Shown here piece by piece: positions 1 through 8,511 of a stretch of DNA of 64,000 bases. The DNA is from Terrisporobacter othiniensis (GTDB lineage: Bacteria > Bacillota > Clostridia > Peptostreptococcales > Peptostreptococcaceae). The stretch is taken from assembly GCF_000808015.1 (NCBI RefSeq), contig NZ_JWHR01000064.1:118355-182354 (forward strand). Reading direction: 5' to 3'. Both the position numbers and the translations under genes were made by a program. Below the pieces are notes generated by a model, which worked only from the letters and a program-made list of their open reading frames with translations, searched no databases and was not told the DNA's origin. Positions within the stretch are counted from its first letter, which is position 1, and every line of letters begins with the position of its first letter.

Positions 1-1152
1 GTCATCCATTTTGTAATCCTGAGTATGAAGAGCTCCACTTACACCACCTATCCAAGGGTGAACAACTGGCATTAATTGTGATAAATCACCAAAATCAGTA
101 GAACCAGCAGTTACGACAACATCTGTTATTGTACTATCATCTCCACCCATTAATTCTACGAAATTCTTTTTGAAAACTGAGTCCATAGTATTGTCAGAAT
201 CTAATGGTAAAAATCCTATGGAGTCTTCTATTGTAACTTTACCTCCAAGAGCTAAAGCTGCTGCGTGTAAAGATCTATTTACTTTTTCATTTGCATCCAT
301 CATAGCTTCTACTGTAGCTGCTCTAACCATAAACTCCATAGTTACTCTAGAAGGAACAACATTTACAACATCTCCACCATGATTTATTATTGAACTGATT
401 CTTACTTTATCTTCATCTTTAAAAGTATCTCTTTGAGAATCTATATTATTTGTTGCAAGTGTTGCCATTTTTAAAGCATTTACTCCTAAATGTGGAGATA
501 TACCTGCATGAGCAGACTTACCTACAAAAGTTGCTGATTTTGCAATAAAACCATTTGTGTATGATTTTATTATGCAGTTTTTGTTATCTTCAAAATTTTG
601 AGCATGGAACATCATTGCCATGTCCACATTGTCAAAATATCCTCTATATAAAAGTTCTTGTTTTCCACCTACATATTTGATTTCATTTTTGTCCTGTAAT
701 GTTTTTCTAAACTCTAAATCTATACATTCTTCTGCTGGAACTGCCATAAAGTCTATTTGACCATCTAAATGTTCTAAAACACCAGAGTTTACAATACCTA
801 AAGCACATCCTAACATTCCAGCCACTTGTATGTTATGACCACAACAGTGCATGTTTCCTATTTCACTAGCATCTTTGTGTTCAGGGCACATTACAGAGTC
901 TAACTCTCCCATAACAGCTATCTTAGGACCATTTTTATCTTTATTTAAAGAAGTCATACATCCTGTTACTGCTATGTTTTCCTTAATATCTACACCTAAG
1001 CTTTTGAAAAATTCGCTTGCTGTTTTTGTAGATTCAACTTCTTTGAATCCAAGCTCTGGAGTAGAATAAATCTTTCTCCCAGCTTCTATTATTTTATCTT
1101 TATTTTTGTCTATTTCTTCTAAACAACGTTGTTTTAATTCATTTATGTTCAT
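1..1152 (-). CDS. M20-family amidohydrolase, AbgB-like (partial, 3' end outside window)
   Basis: A frame open across the whole interval starts at ATG 1152 and runs off the left edge, giving 384 codons. It carries M20 metallopeptidase signatures: HCCGHN near residues 102-107 (metal ligand region), an acidic AEEC near 140-142 and SAHAG near 205, the dimerisation-domain His motif. M20 amidohydrolases with HxCGH are usually aminoacyl or aminobenzoyl-glutamate hydrolases. Its position behind an AbgT-type transporter supports hydrolysis of an imported N-acyl amino acid or folate breakdown product. It begins 45 bp after the preceding M20 gene, so the three genes look like one operon. The C-terminus cannot be judged, and the substrate is inferred from context only. 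Confidence 0.9.
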   Translation of the reverse strand, partial: MNINELKQRCLEEIDKNKDKIIEAGRKIYSTPELGFKEVESTKTASEFFKSLGVDIKENIAVTGCMTSLNKDKNGPKIAVMGELDSVMCPEHKDASEIGNMHCCGHNIQVAGMLGCALGIVNSGVLEHLDGQIDFMAVPAEECIDLEFRKTLQDKNEIKYVGGKQELLYRGYFDNVDMAMMFHAQNFEDNKNCIIKSYTNGFIAKSATFVGKSAHAGISPHLGVNALKMATLATNNIDSQRDTFKDEDKVRISSIINHGGDVVNVVPSRVTMEFMVRAATVEAMMDANEKVNRSLHAAALALGGKVTIEDSIGFLPLDSDNTMDSVFKKNFVELMGGDDSTITDVVVTAGSTDFGDLSQLMPVVHPWIGGVSGALHTQDYKMDD

Positions 1153-1197
1153 TATATTTCTCCATGTCTTTCTAAAAATTTTATGGCAATATAAACC

Positions 1198-2304
1198 CTA
1201 TAAAGCCATCATATGATATACCATTTGTGCAGCTTGGTACATTTCATCTGTATTAACATATTCATTAACTGTATGAACTTCATACATTCCAACACTTAAT
1301 ATTGCACATCTATATCCTAAATTAGCTATAATGTTGGCATCACTTCCTCCACCTATTATCATAGGATTTGGCTCTATACCAACTTTTCTTATTGCTTCTT
1401 CACTTAATTTAAATACATAGCTATCCTTGCTTAACTCAAAACTTGGATATGCATTTTCATTTATAAACTCACAAGTTGCATTGAATTTTTCTGCTGCATC
1501 CACACAACATTTTTTCATATGTTCTATTTCTTCTGCTAATCTTTCTGGTACATGAGATCTTATTTCCGCAGTGAAAGTAACTTCATCTGTAACTATATTT
1601 GTAGCTCCTCCACCTTCTATTCTACCTATGTTTGAAGTAGTAAGTTCGTCAAGTCTACCTATATGCATATTGCTTATAGCATGAGAAGCAACTACTATTG
1701 CATTTATACCCTTTTCAGGCTCTATACCTGCATGGGCTTTTTTTCCATGGAAAGTAACTTTTATAGTTTCTTGAGCTGGTGCTTTGTAAGCTATTACACC
1801 TGTTGCTCCACCTGCATCTAAAATTACCACATCTTTGCATGGTAGATTTTCTGATTTAAAGTTTTTCGCTCCATTTAATCCTGATTCTTCACAAGCTGTG
1901 AATAATAAGTATATATCCCTGTGAGGAACTTTATCTTCTAACACACACTCAAGTGCCTCTAATATAGCTGCTATTCCTGCTTTATCATCTGCTCCTAAAG
2001 TAGTAGTTCCATCAGTTTTTATTAAATTTCCATCTATTACAGGCTTTACTCCTAAGCATGGCATAACTTGGTCCATGTGAGCAGCAAAACATATAGGATT
2101 TTCGCTATCTTGTCCTTTTATATGAGCTATTACATTTCCTGTATTTCCGCCAAATCCTTCTCCTGCATCGTCTATTTTAGCTTCTATTCCTCTTTCATTA
2201 AGGTAGTTTACAAGGAATTTAGCCATTTCTAGCTCTTTACAAGAAGGACTATCTACTTTAACCATTTCTATAAAATTGTTAATTAATCTATCTTTATTTA
2301 ACAT
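1198..2304 (-). CDS. M20 peptidase, PepT-like (368 aa)
   Basis: The metal ligands and catalytic residues of an M20 exopeptidase are visible: AAHMD (His76, Asp78), TLGADD (Asp106), CEES (Glu139-140), LDAGG (Asp163) and a C-terminal EVHTVNEY (His344). The length fits the PepT-like branch of M20. AGGAGAGAAG stands just upstream of the ATG. It lies between the transporter gene and the second M20 gene, all in one direction with short gaps. That suggests uptake followed by cytoplasmic cleavage of a small peptide or acylated amino acid. The exact substrate is not visible in the sequence. Family assignment is firm, specificity weak. Confidence 0.92.
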   Translation of the reverse strand: MLNKDRLINNFIEMVKVDSPSCKELEMAKFLVNYLNERGIEAKIDDAGEGFGGNTGNVIAHIKGQDSENPICFAAHMDQVMPCLGVKPVIDGNLIKTDGTTTLGADDKAGIAAILEALECVLEDKVPHRDIYLLFTACEESGLNGAKNFKSENLPCKDVVILDAGGATGVIAYKAPAQETIKVTFHGKKAHAGIEPEKGINAIVVASHAISNMHIGRLDELTTSNIGRIEGGGATNIVTDEVTFTAEIRSHVPERLAEEIEHMKKCCVDAAEKFNATCEFINENAYPSFELSKDSYVFKLSEEAIRKVGIEPNPMIIGGGSDANIIANLGYRCAILSVGMYEVHTVNEYVNTDEMYQAAQMVYHMMAL

Positions 2305-2375
2305 AATCTTCTCTCCTAATCTATTTAAAACAAGGGCATGTGAAAAAACACAGCCCTTTTTAAAATTTATTCAAA

Positions 2376-3941
2376 TTACATTGCATATGTAGGTAATGCT
2401 CCTGGTCCAAGTGGTAATCCAAACATCATGAATATTGCTAATAATACTGACCAAACTACTAAGAAACTTAGAGAGAACGGTATCATATTTGACATTATTG
2501 TACCCATACCTGCATTTTTGTCGTACTTTCTTGCAAAGGCTAATACAACTGGGAAGTATGCAAATAATGGAGATATTGGGTTAGTTATACCATCACCTAT
2601 TCTGAATGCCATTTGAGTTAATGCAGGAGAGTATCCTAACATCATAAACATTGGTACAAATATCGGTGCCATTATAGCCCATTTTGCTGATGCACTACCT
2701 ATGAATAAGTTAATTATACAACATAGTATTATAAATCCTATTATTAGTGGTACTCCACTTATATTTGCATTTTGTAAGAATTCAGCTCCTTTTACTGATA
2801 AAACTATACCTAGATTACTAAGTTCAAATAATTTTAAGAATTGAGATGCTGCAAAAGCAAGTATTATGTAACTTCCCATGTCAGCCATAGATTTACCCAT
2901 TAAAGAAACTATATCTTTATCATTTTTTATAAGTCCAGTAACTTTACCATAAACTATACCTGGTATGAAGAATAATAATGCCATTATTGGAACCATACCC
3001 TTCATAAATGGTGCGTTATTTGATAATAAATCTCCTGTTTCAGGGTCTGCTAAGAATGAATTAGTTCCACCTATTGATAATGCTACTAAAACTGCTACAC
3101 ATGCTAATAATGCAAATCCTGCTAATTTTAAACCTTTTCTTTGTTCTTTTGTTAAATCTGAATTTACATCTAGGTTAGCTTCACCTTTGTACTCCCCAAA
3201 TCTTGGTGCTATAAACTTTTCAGTTATTATTGTACCTAGTATTGCTAATATGAATGTTGAAGCTATCATAAAGTATAAGTTCATTGTTGCATTTCCAGTG
3301 TAATTTGGATCCATCATTTGAGCTGCTGGTATAGTGAAACTTGCCACTAATACGTCAACAACACTTATTATAACGTTTGCTGAGAATCCTAAAGTAACTG
3401 CTGCATATCCTGCGAAAAGTCCTATAAGTGGATGTCTACCAACCCCTAAGAATGCTATTGCAGCAAGTGGTGGTAATAATATAGTTCCTGCATCTGATGC
3501 AAGGTTAGCAAGCATACCTAGTATCATTACTACTAAAGTAACTGATTTTCCAGATATTTTACTAGCACATGCTTTTATAGCAGCTTCCATAAGTCCAACT
3601 TTGTCACACATACCTGCACCTATCATAACTACTAAAACTAATCCAAGTGGTGCAAATCCTTGGAAGTTAGATACTACACTAGCTAAAAGTAATTGTAATT
3701 GTTCTTTGCTAAGTAAGTTTACTACTGCTATTGTTTCTCCTGTTCCTGGGTGAACAACTGATAATCCATTTCCAGTATTAGCAATTATACTTGAAGCTAT
3801 TAAAACTACTATACTGAATCCTAAGAATATTGTAACTGGATCAGGTAGTTTATTTCCCATAACTTCAATTTTGTTTAGAAATCTGTTAAAAAAACTATCT
3901 TTTTCTTCTTTTACTTGTGGTGATTTTAAATTTGCTTCCAT
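2376..3941 (-). CDS. AbgT-family transporter (521 aa)
   Basis: A polytopic protein with about a dozen hydrophobic segments and AbgT-family stretches such as NKLPDP near the N-terminus, NLASDAGT in the middle and GDGITNPISP near the C-terminus. The family imports p-aminobenzoyl-glutamate in E. coli, and some members export antimetabolites. AAGGAG at 3949-3954 sits 7 nt from ATG 3941. An earlier in-frame TTG at 3947 almost touches that ribosome site and is unlikely to be used. It is the first gene of a three-gene operon with two M20 hydrolases, which favours a catabolic import role over drug export. Confidence 0.92.
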   Translation of the reverse strand: MEANLKSPQVKEEKDSFFNRFLNKIEVMGNKLPDPVTIFLGFSIVVLIASSIIANTGNGLSVVHPGTGETIAVVNLLSKEQLQLLLASVVSNFQGFAPLGLVLVVMIGAGMCDKVGLMEAAIKACASKISGKSVTLVVMILGMLANLASDAGTILLPPLAAIAFLGVGRHPLIGLFAGYAAVTLGFSANVIISVVDVLVASFTIPAAQMMDPNYTGNATMNLYFMIASTFILAILGTIITEKFIAPRFGEYKGEANLDVNSDLTKEQRKGLKLAGFALLACVAVLVALSIGGTNSFLADPETGDLLSNNAPFMKGMVPIMALLFFIPGIVYGKVTGLIKNDKDIVSLMGKSMADMGSYIILAFAASQFLKLFELSNLGIVLSVKGAEFLQNANISGVPLIIGFIILCCIINLFIGSASAKWAIMAPIFVPMFMMLGYSPALTQMAFRIGDGITNPISPLFAYFPVVLAFARKYDKNAGMGTIMSNMIPFSLSFLVVWSVLLAIFMMFGLPLGPGALPTYAM

Positions 3942-4294
3942 AATCAAACTCCTTCATAATTCTTTTTTGTCATGTCCATAACTTGTCCTTAAATATAAAA
4001 TAACCGTTTTCCTTTTTGAAGTCAATACATTTTTATACATTTTTCTACATTTTTTTAATTTATATATAAAATTTTAATATTTAGAAGTGTTTTTGCTATT
4101 AACTTAATTTTTCGTGTTAGTTATTGATAAAAATAGAGATAATTCTTTAAGCTAAAACTATATATAAATTTTGTCTGAGCGACATGAAATTTTAGGCAAG
4201 GATTTTGAGCAAATAAATATCTAAAAAGTGTTATATAATTTGAGATTTTTTCCCATAATCCTATTACAACTATTTGTAAGAGGAGGAAATTACC
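3942..4294. other. Divergent intergenic region, about 350 bp
   Basis: An AT-rich spacer between the leftward AbgT operon and the rightward LCP-like gene. It holds T-rich runs with repeated TACATTTTT near 4026-4052, and TATAAT at 4234-4239 without a well-placed -35 box. No ORF, RNA motif or strong hairpin is visible. It must contain both divergent promoters. Confidence 0.6.
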
Positions 4295-5062
4295 TTGTCA
4301 AAACTTTTAAAAAAAATAAAATTTATCATTATATCAACGAGTTTAATTTTTGTAATAATAGGAGTTGTAGCTTATGCAGATTTATTTTCACAGAAAAAAT
4401 CTAATAGCTTACCTTCTTCCACAGAGGTAAAAGAGGATATTGCTAATAATAACTCAAATATAAGTTCATCTAAAGATGAAGTTTCAAAAGATACTACAAA
4501 CATCCTACTTCTAGATGATAAATCTGACTCTATGGTAGTTGCTTCAGTAGATACTACCAATAAAAATATTCAATTAACACCAGTTACAAACACAGGCTAC
4601 TTTGACAGAAGTAATATGGAAGATTTGCTAAATAATATTGAAAAGAATATAAATATGAATTTAGATAAGTTTTTGCAAGTGGATACATCAGAATTAATGG
4701 ATGTGGTTTCAGTTTTAGGTGATATTAATGTTAATATAAAATCAGAAGATATGAAGCTTATTAATAACCTAATCCCCAAATTTTATGCAGAGTTCCAAGA
4801 TAGTTCCAAAGGTGAAATGAAATTGATAACTTCACCTGGTGAACAAAATATAAACGAATATCAAGCAATGGCTTATGTTAGTGCTGTTTCCAAAGATAGT
4901 AATAAACAAAAGGAGGCTATTCTTTCTTTAGTTAAAAATATAAAGGATTTAGGTTTTAGCAAATATTTTGAGATTTATAATAAGATAAAACCTTATGTGG
5001 AAACTAATTTAACTATCCCTGATATGTTAAAAATTGCTTCTACTGATTATGAGTTTAAATAA
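4295..5062 (+). CDS. Degenerate LCP (LytR-CpsA-Psr) paralogue, probably catalytically dead
   Basis: It starts at TTG 4295, 8 nt after AGGAGG (4281-4286). An N-terminal membrane segment (about residues 9-28) and an extracellular domain of 255 aa in total follow. It aligns with the intact LCP protein encoded at 13630, sharing TNILLL, the ..QVD(T/F)..LM pattern, GEMKL(I/L)TS and YQA(M/I)AY. However, the phosphate-binding Arg/Asp residues of LCP enzymes are gone: GTDGR has become DDKSD, LARDTY has become VTNTGY, TRIRYSD has become VSAVSKD, and the RDGRQRE segment is reduced. LCP enzymes attach glycopolymers to peptidoglycan; this copy more likely binds or regulates. It is intact as an ORF, which argues against simple decay. 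Confidence 0.8.
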   Translation: MSKLLKKIKFIIISTSLIFVIIGVVAYADLFSQKKSNSLPSSTEVKEDIANNNSNISSSKDEVSKDTTNILLLDDKSDSMVVASVDTTNKNIQLTPVTNTGYFDRSNMEDLLNNIEKNINMNLDKFLQVDTSELMDVVSVLGDINVNIKSEDMKLINNLIPKFYAEFQDSSKGEMKLITSPGEQNINEYQAMAYVSAVSKDSNKQKEAILSLVKNIKDLGFSKYFEIYNKIKPYVETNLTIPDMLKIASTDYEFK

Positions 5063-5073
5063 AAATTTATCTA

Positions 5074-5109
5074 AATAGCCTGAGAATATAATCCTATTCT
5101 TAGGCTATT
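5074..5109. terminator. Bidirectional terminator between convergent genes
   Basis: Two 15-nt arms (5074-5088 and 5095-5109), beginning AATAGCCT and ending AGGCTATT, pair with one wobble around a 6-nt loop, with AT-rich tails both sides. It lies between the stops of the LCP-like gene and brnQ. Confidence 0.8.
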
Positions 5110-5130
5110 AAATTTATTGTATAGTATTTA

Positions 5131-6444
5131 TTACTGTGCACTATCTAGAAGATCACACTCTGGCTCATTCTTCTGAGGTATAAAATTACCTAATAAAGCT
5201 CCGATTATAGCTGGAACAATCCAGTTAAATCCTAAGTCATAGAATGGTAATTTTTCTATTAACGAAATATTAATTCCCATTCCATCTACAACAGTAAGTA
5301 TGCTCACTAATAATGCCATATATGTTGCCCCTTTGAATGAATTATCATTCTTAATTTTATGTCCGAATAAAGTCATTATTATTAGAACTATAGTAGCAGG
5401 ATAAATAATTGATAATATTGGTTCTGCAAATGATATTATAGTACTTACTCCAAAATTAGATACAAATGCGCTAAATACACAAACAGCTATTACTACAGCT
5501 TCATACTTTATCATTCCTTTAGAAATTTTAGTAAAGTATTGAGCTGTTGCAGAAGTAAGACCTATGGCTGTTGTCAAACATGCTAGTCCTACAATTATTG
5601 CAAGTATTACTTTTCCTGGTTGACCTAGTAACTGCTCTGTTATACTAACTATTAGTGATGTTTGATTTATCTCACTTGGACTAAAACCTTTGAATTGATG
5701 TGCCACAGATGAGCCTAAATATGTAAGACCTCCATAAACTATGAATAATGCTACACCTGCCACAATTCCTGCTTTTAATGTTAATTTTACTTTTTCAGAT
5801 TCATCATTATATCCTTTTTGAGAAAGTGATATTATAACAACTGCAGATAATGCTATGGCTCCAAGAGGATCCATTGTTTGATATCCTTGAGATATACCTT
5901 CTGCAAAAACTTGATTTATAACTGCTGGTTCATTTAAATTTCCAAGTGGATGTATTACACCCATTATTATTAAAAATATTAAAGCAATTAATAAAGCTGG
6001 AGTTAAATATTGTCCTATAATATCTACAACTTTGGATGGTTTTATTGTAAGTATTAATGTCAATCCAAAAAATAATATGGAGAATATAACAGGATTAAAA
6101 CCCGCAAAAATTGGTTCCATCCCCATTTCAAATGTTGTTGCTCCTGTTCTAGGTATTGCTAAAAGTGGACCAAGGCAAATCATTATTGCTGTCGCTAATA
6201 CGAATGATAACGTTTTACCACTTCTAATTAAGACTTTGTTGATATCACCTTGGCACTTAGCTGATGCTAATATGGCTAGTAATGCTAATCCAACATCTGC
6301 CAAAACAAAACCTGTAAAACCTACTAACCAGTCACTTCCTGATACTACTCCTAAATAGGGAGGAAATATTAAGTTTCCTGCTCCAAAGAACATAGCAAAT
6401 AATGCAAATCCTACTACTAAGATATCCTTATTCTGACCTTTCAT
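5131..6444 (-). CDS. brnQ: Branched-chain amino acid:cation symporter BrnQ (437 aa)
   Basis: A membrane protein of the LIVCS family. The N-terminus has the typical FAMFFGAGNLIFPP stretch, followed by about 12 hydrophobic helices; PRTGATTFE and ATAQYF are also characteristic. The family couples Na+ or H+ entry to uptake of leucine, isoleucine and valine. AGGGGGT precedes the ATG. It is a single-gene unit with a convergent terminator after it and a terminator of the neighbouring kinase-like gene upstream. No T-box or other leader RNA is visible in the roughly 180 bp before the start. Amino acid uptake fits a fermenting clostridium. Confidence 0.95.
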   Translation of the reverse strand: MKGQNKDILVVGFALFAMFFGAGNLIFPPYLGVVSGSDWLVGFTGFVLADVGLALLAILASAKCQGDINKVLIRSGKTLSFVLATAIMICLGPLLAIPRTGATTFEMGMEPIFAGFNPVIFSILFFGLTLILTIKPSKVVDIIGQYLTPALLIALIFLIIMGVIHPLGNLNEPAVINQVFAEGISQGYQTMDPLGAIALSAVVIISLSQKGYNDESEKVKLTLKAGIVAGVALFIVYGGLTYLGSSVAHQFKGFSPSEINQTSLIVSITEQLLGQPGKVILAIIVGLACLTTAIGLTSATAQYFTKISKGMIKYEAVVIAVCVFSAFVSNFGVSTIISFAEPILSIIYPATIVLIIMTLFGHKIKNDNSFKGATYMALLVSILTVVDGMGINISLIEKLPFYDLGFNWIVPAIIGALLGNFIPQKNEPECDLLDSAQ

Positions 6445-6622
6445 GTTAGTACCCCCTTAAACATTGAAAAATTTTATGTTTAAGTTGGATTATATATCAT
6501 TAGAATTTAAATAGTATATAAATGTACTGTTTTTTAACATATTTTTATCATTCGGGGAAAAATTTAACCTAATTTTTACAGAAACGATATAATATTTAAT
6601 TTATATTAGCTACTTTATAGTC

Positions 6623-6668
6623 AAAATAAAGTAAGAGTATCATTAGCATAATACCCTTACTTTATTTT
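6623..6668 (-). terminator. Intrinsic terminator after the kinase-like gene
   Basis: 18-nt arms at 6623-6640 and 6651-6668 (AAAATAAAGTAAG... against ...CTTACTTTATTTT) with a 10-nt loop, directly after the TAG stop at 6672-6674. The flanking runs give a U-tail on the minus strand. Confidence 0.85.
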
Positions 6669-6671
6669 TAT

Positions 6672-8030
6672 CTATTCAGTTTCTGATTCTAGTCCTATAT
6701 CACTGTCTCCTGAATCTGGTGTTGGCTCTGGATTAGGATCTGGCAATGGCTCTGGTGTTGGAGTTTCTTCCCCTGAACCGTCTCCTGGATTGTTTGTATC
6801 ACCACCTGGATTATCTGTATCATCTTCTCCTGGGTATTGTCCTCCACTATTGTTTCCAGTATTACCAGAATTATTTCCGTTATTATTGTTGTTATTATTA
6901 TTACTATTCCCATTGTTTGGATAGTAATCATTCGATGTATCATTGTTATTGGAATTATCATCAGTATTATTATAAACTGGTTCACTATAATTATCCTTGT
7001 CATTTGAGGCTGGTTTAACTTCTGTAGCTTCTTCATCTACTGGTTCTTCATCTTCTAGTATTTCCTCTTCTAGCTTAGTAACAACAGGTTGTACAGGTGG
7101 TTTAGCACTTGCAGTTTCCTCTTTCTTTTTATTATTAAATAAACTTCCACCATTAATAGTTGTTGCCAATATTAAGAATACTAAAAGACAAACTCCTAAC
7201 CTTATTATTAGTTGTAATGGTGTAGTTTTATAAGAATTTTTCTTAATTTCTACTTCGTATTCTTCATCATCTTCTTCAATTAGAACTTCCTCTTGCGTAT
7301 CAACAGCAGCACCTTCCTTAATATACTCTAAGTAAGCATCGGCATCTGCTACAAATTTATTTAAATCTTCATATATACTAAATTTTTTATTAGTGCATTT
7401 ATCAATTATATATAATAAGTCCTCGTCATAAATTTCATTTTTACATTTTCCTGGTTTAAAATTAGTATTTTTAGTTAGTAATTCAAATAAAATAACTCCT
7501 AAAGAATAAATATCTTCTTCTTCATTGAACTCTTCTTCTAAAGGTTCATTTAAAATTTTTTCCTCTAAGTAAGCTAGAGTATCTATTTTTACAGTACCAT
7601 TTTCATCAATATATATATTGTCACAACTTAACTTTCCATAAACAATACTTTTGAAATGAAACTCTTTTAGCCCTTCTGCAACCTGTTTAAGTATTTTAAT
7701 AGCTTCTACTCCACTAAGCTTTCCAGCTTGTAATTTTTCTTTTAAACTTATGCCAGGGAAATTTTCACATTCTATATAAGGATACGAGTTTTCTTCCCCT
7801 ACGATGCTTCCCACAGTATTTATGCAAATTAAATTAGGATTTTCCATATCTTTTAGGATTCTTACTTCTTTTCGTAGATCATCTATATATTCTTTATTAT
7901 TGCTATTATTAACTATAACTTTTAAAGTAATTATATCCTGTGTTATAGAATTTACAGCTCTATAAGTATCTGCCCATTGACCTCTTTTTATAATCTGCCT
8001 CTCACCATATTTTTCATTAAAATTATTCAT
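6672..8030 (-). CDS. Membrane-anchored protein kinase-like protein (pseudokinase) with acidic Asn/Pro-rich tail
   Basis: Residues 1 to about 235 follow the Hanks kinase fold: a degenerate nucleotide loop (KRGQWADTY), the VAIK-type Lys37, a helix-C Glu near 55 and EEDIYSLGVILFELL, as in subdomain IX. Key catalytic positions are missing: the HRD motif reads YGK (131-133), so the catalytic Asp is lost, and DFG reads DTL (150-152). A single TM helix (about 273-292) follows, then a low-complexity extracytoplasmic tail rich in Asn, Gly, Pro and Glu. This resembles PknB-type topology but without PASTA domains. It probably binds a partner rather than phosphorylating. It sits alone between terminators; GGGGGAAG precedes the ATG. 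Confidence 0.8.
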   Translation of the reverse strand: MNNFNEKYGERQIIKRGQWADTYRAVNSITQDIITLKVIVNNSNNKEYIDDLRKEVRILKDMENPNLICINTVGSIVGEENSYPYIECENFPGISLKEKLQAGKLSGVEAIKILKQVAEGLKEFHFKSIVYGKLSCDNIYIDENGTVKIDTLAYLEEKILNEPLEEEFNEEEDIYSLGVILFELLTKNTNFKPGKCKNEIYDEDLLYIIDKCTNKKFSIYEDLNKFVADADAYLEYIKEGAAVDTQEEVLIEEDDEEYEVEIKKNSYKTTPLQLIIRLGVCLLVFLILATTINGGSLFNNKKKEETASAKPPVQPVVTKLEEEILEDEEPVDEEATEVKPASNDKDNYSEPVYNNTDDNSNNNDTSNDYYPNNGNSNNNNNNNNGNNSGNTGNNSGGQYPGEDDTDNPGGDTNNPGDGSGEETPTPEPLPDPNPEPTPDSGDSDIGLESETE

Positions 8031-8137
8031 TTCTTCCCCCTTTTCATAATTATTTCACAATACCCCATATAATAAATTATGTCTAAATTTACAATATTTG
8101 TAAATATAAAAAGGCGTATCAAGTAATTTTTCTAAAA

Positions 8138-8177
8138 AAATATCAATATATGTTTAATAATTCATATATTGATATTT
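8138..8177. repeat. AT-only inverted repeat, 15-bp arms
   Basis: Arms at 8138-8152 and 8163-8177 (AAATATCAATATATG and its complement) are perfect around a 10-nt spacer. It sits in the gap upstream of the kinase-like gene. It could be an old terminator or a mobile-element end; no adjacent gene explains it. Confidence 0.6.
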
Positions 8178-8274
8178 TATTTTATAATTTATTCAATTTT
8201 ATTTTCTTGCTTTATATTATTATACAATATCATTTTTCATTATATTTTTTATAAGTTAAAATCCATCCATTATT

Positions 8275-8425
8275 TTGCAAATCCTCTAATTCTAAATCTA
8301 ATTTTCTTAGCTGACAACAACACATTTGTAAATATTACTGATAATATAGCAGCTGCAAAAATAGACATTTTAGCTATTATAAGAAAAATTAGTGTTGCTC
8401 CAATTAGAGCTAAGCCTGGTATACA
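8275..8425 (-). pseudogene. Possible remnant of a membrane-protein gene
   Basis: Reading the minus strand gives about 50 residues of hydrophobic sequence (for example PGLALIGATLIFLIIAK and AAAILSVIFT) ending in a basic tail and a TAA near 8275. There is no start codon or ribosome site, and a TGA stop lies just upstream. The hydrophobic composition looks like one or two TM helices of a lost permease. Family not recognised. The rest of the 8031-8482 gap shows only AT-rich sequence and the inverted repeat at 8138-8177. Confidence 0.3.
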
Positions 8426-8482
8426 CCTCTGATGTCACTATTTTCTTTATATTTTGTATCATAATAAACATCCATATTTTTC

Positions 8483-8511
8483 AAAAAAGTAAACCTCAAT
8501 CTAATTGAGGT
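8483..8511 (-). terminator. Intrinsic terminator after the AGCS symporter gene
   Basis: 8-bp arms ACCTCAAT (8493-8500) and ATTGAGGT (8504-8511) flank a 3-nt loop. The A-run at 8483-8488 gives a U-tail on the minus strand, directly abutting the stop codon. Confidence 0.85.

Noticed and set aside
6445-6620. T-box or other leader RNA upstream of brnQ
   Set aside because: No GGTGG/T-box core or nested stem I pattern is visible, and the leader is short and AT-rich.
6695-7036. Second leftward ORF and forward ORFs over the Asn-rich tail of the kinase-like gene
   Set aside because: They arise from the low-complexity AAT/AAC repeat in other frames and have no ribosome site.
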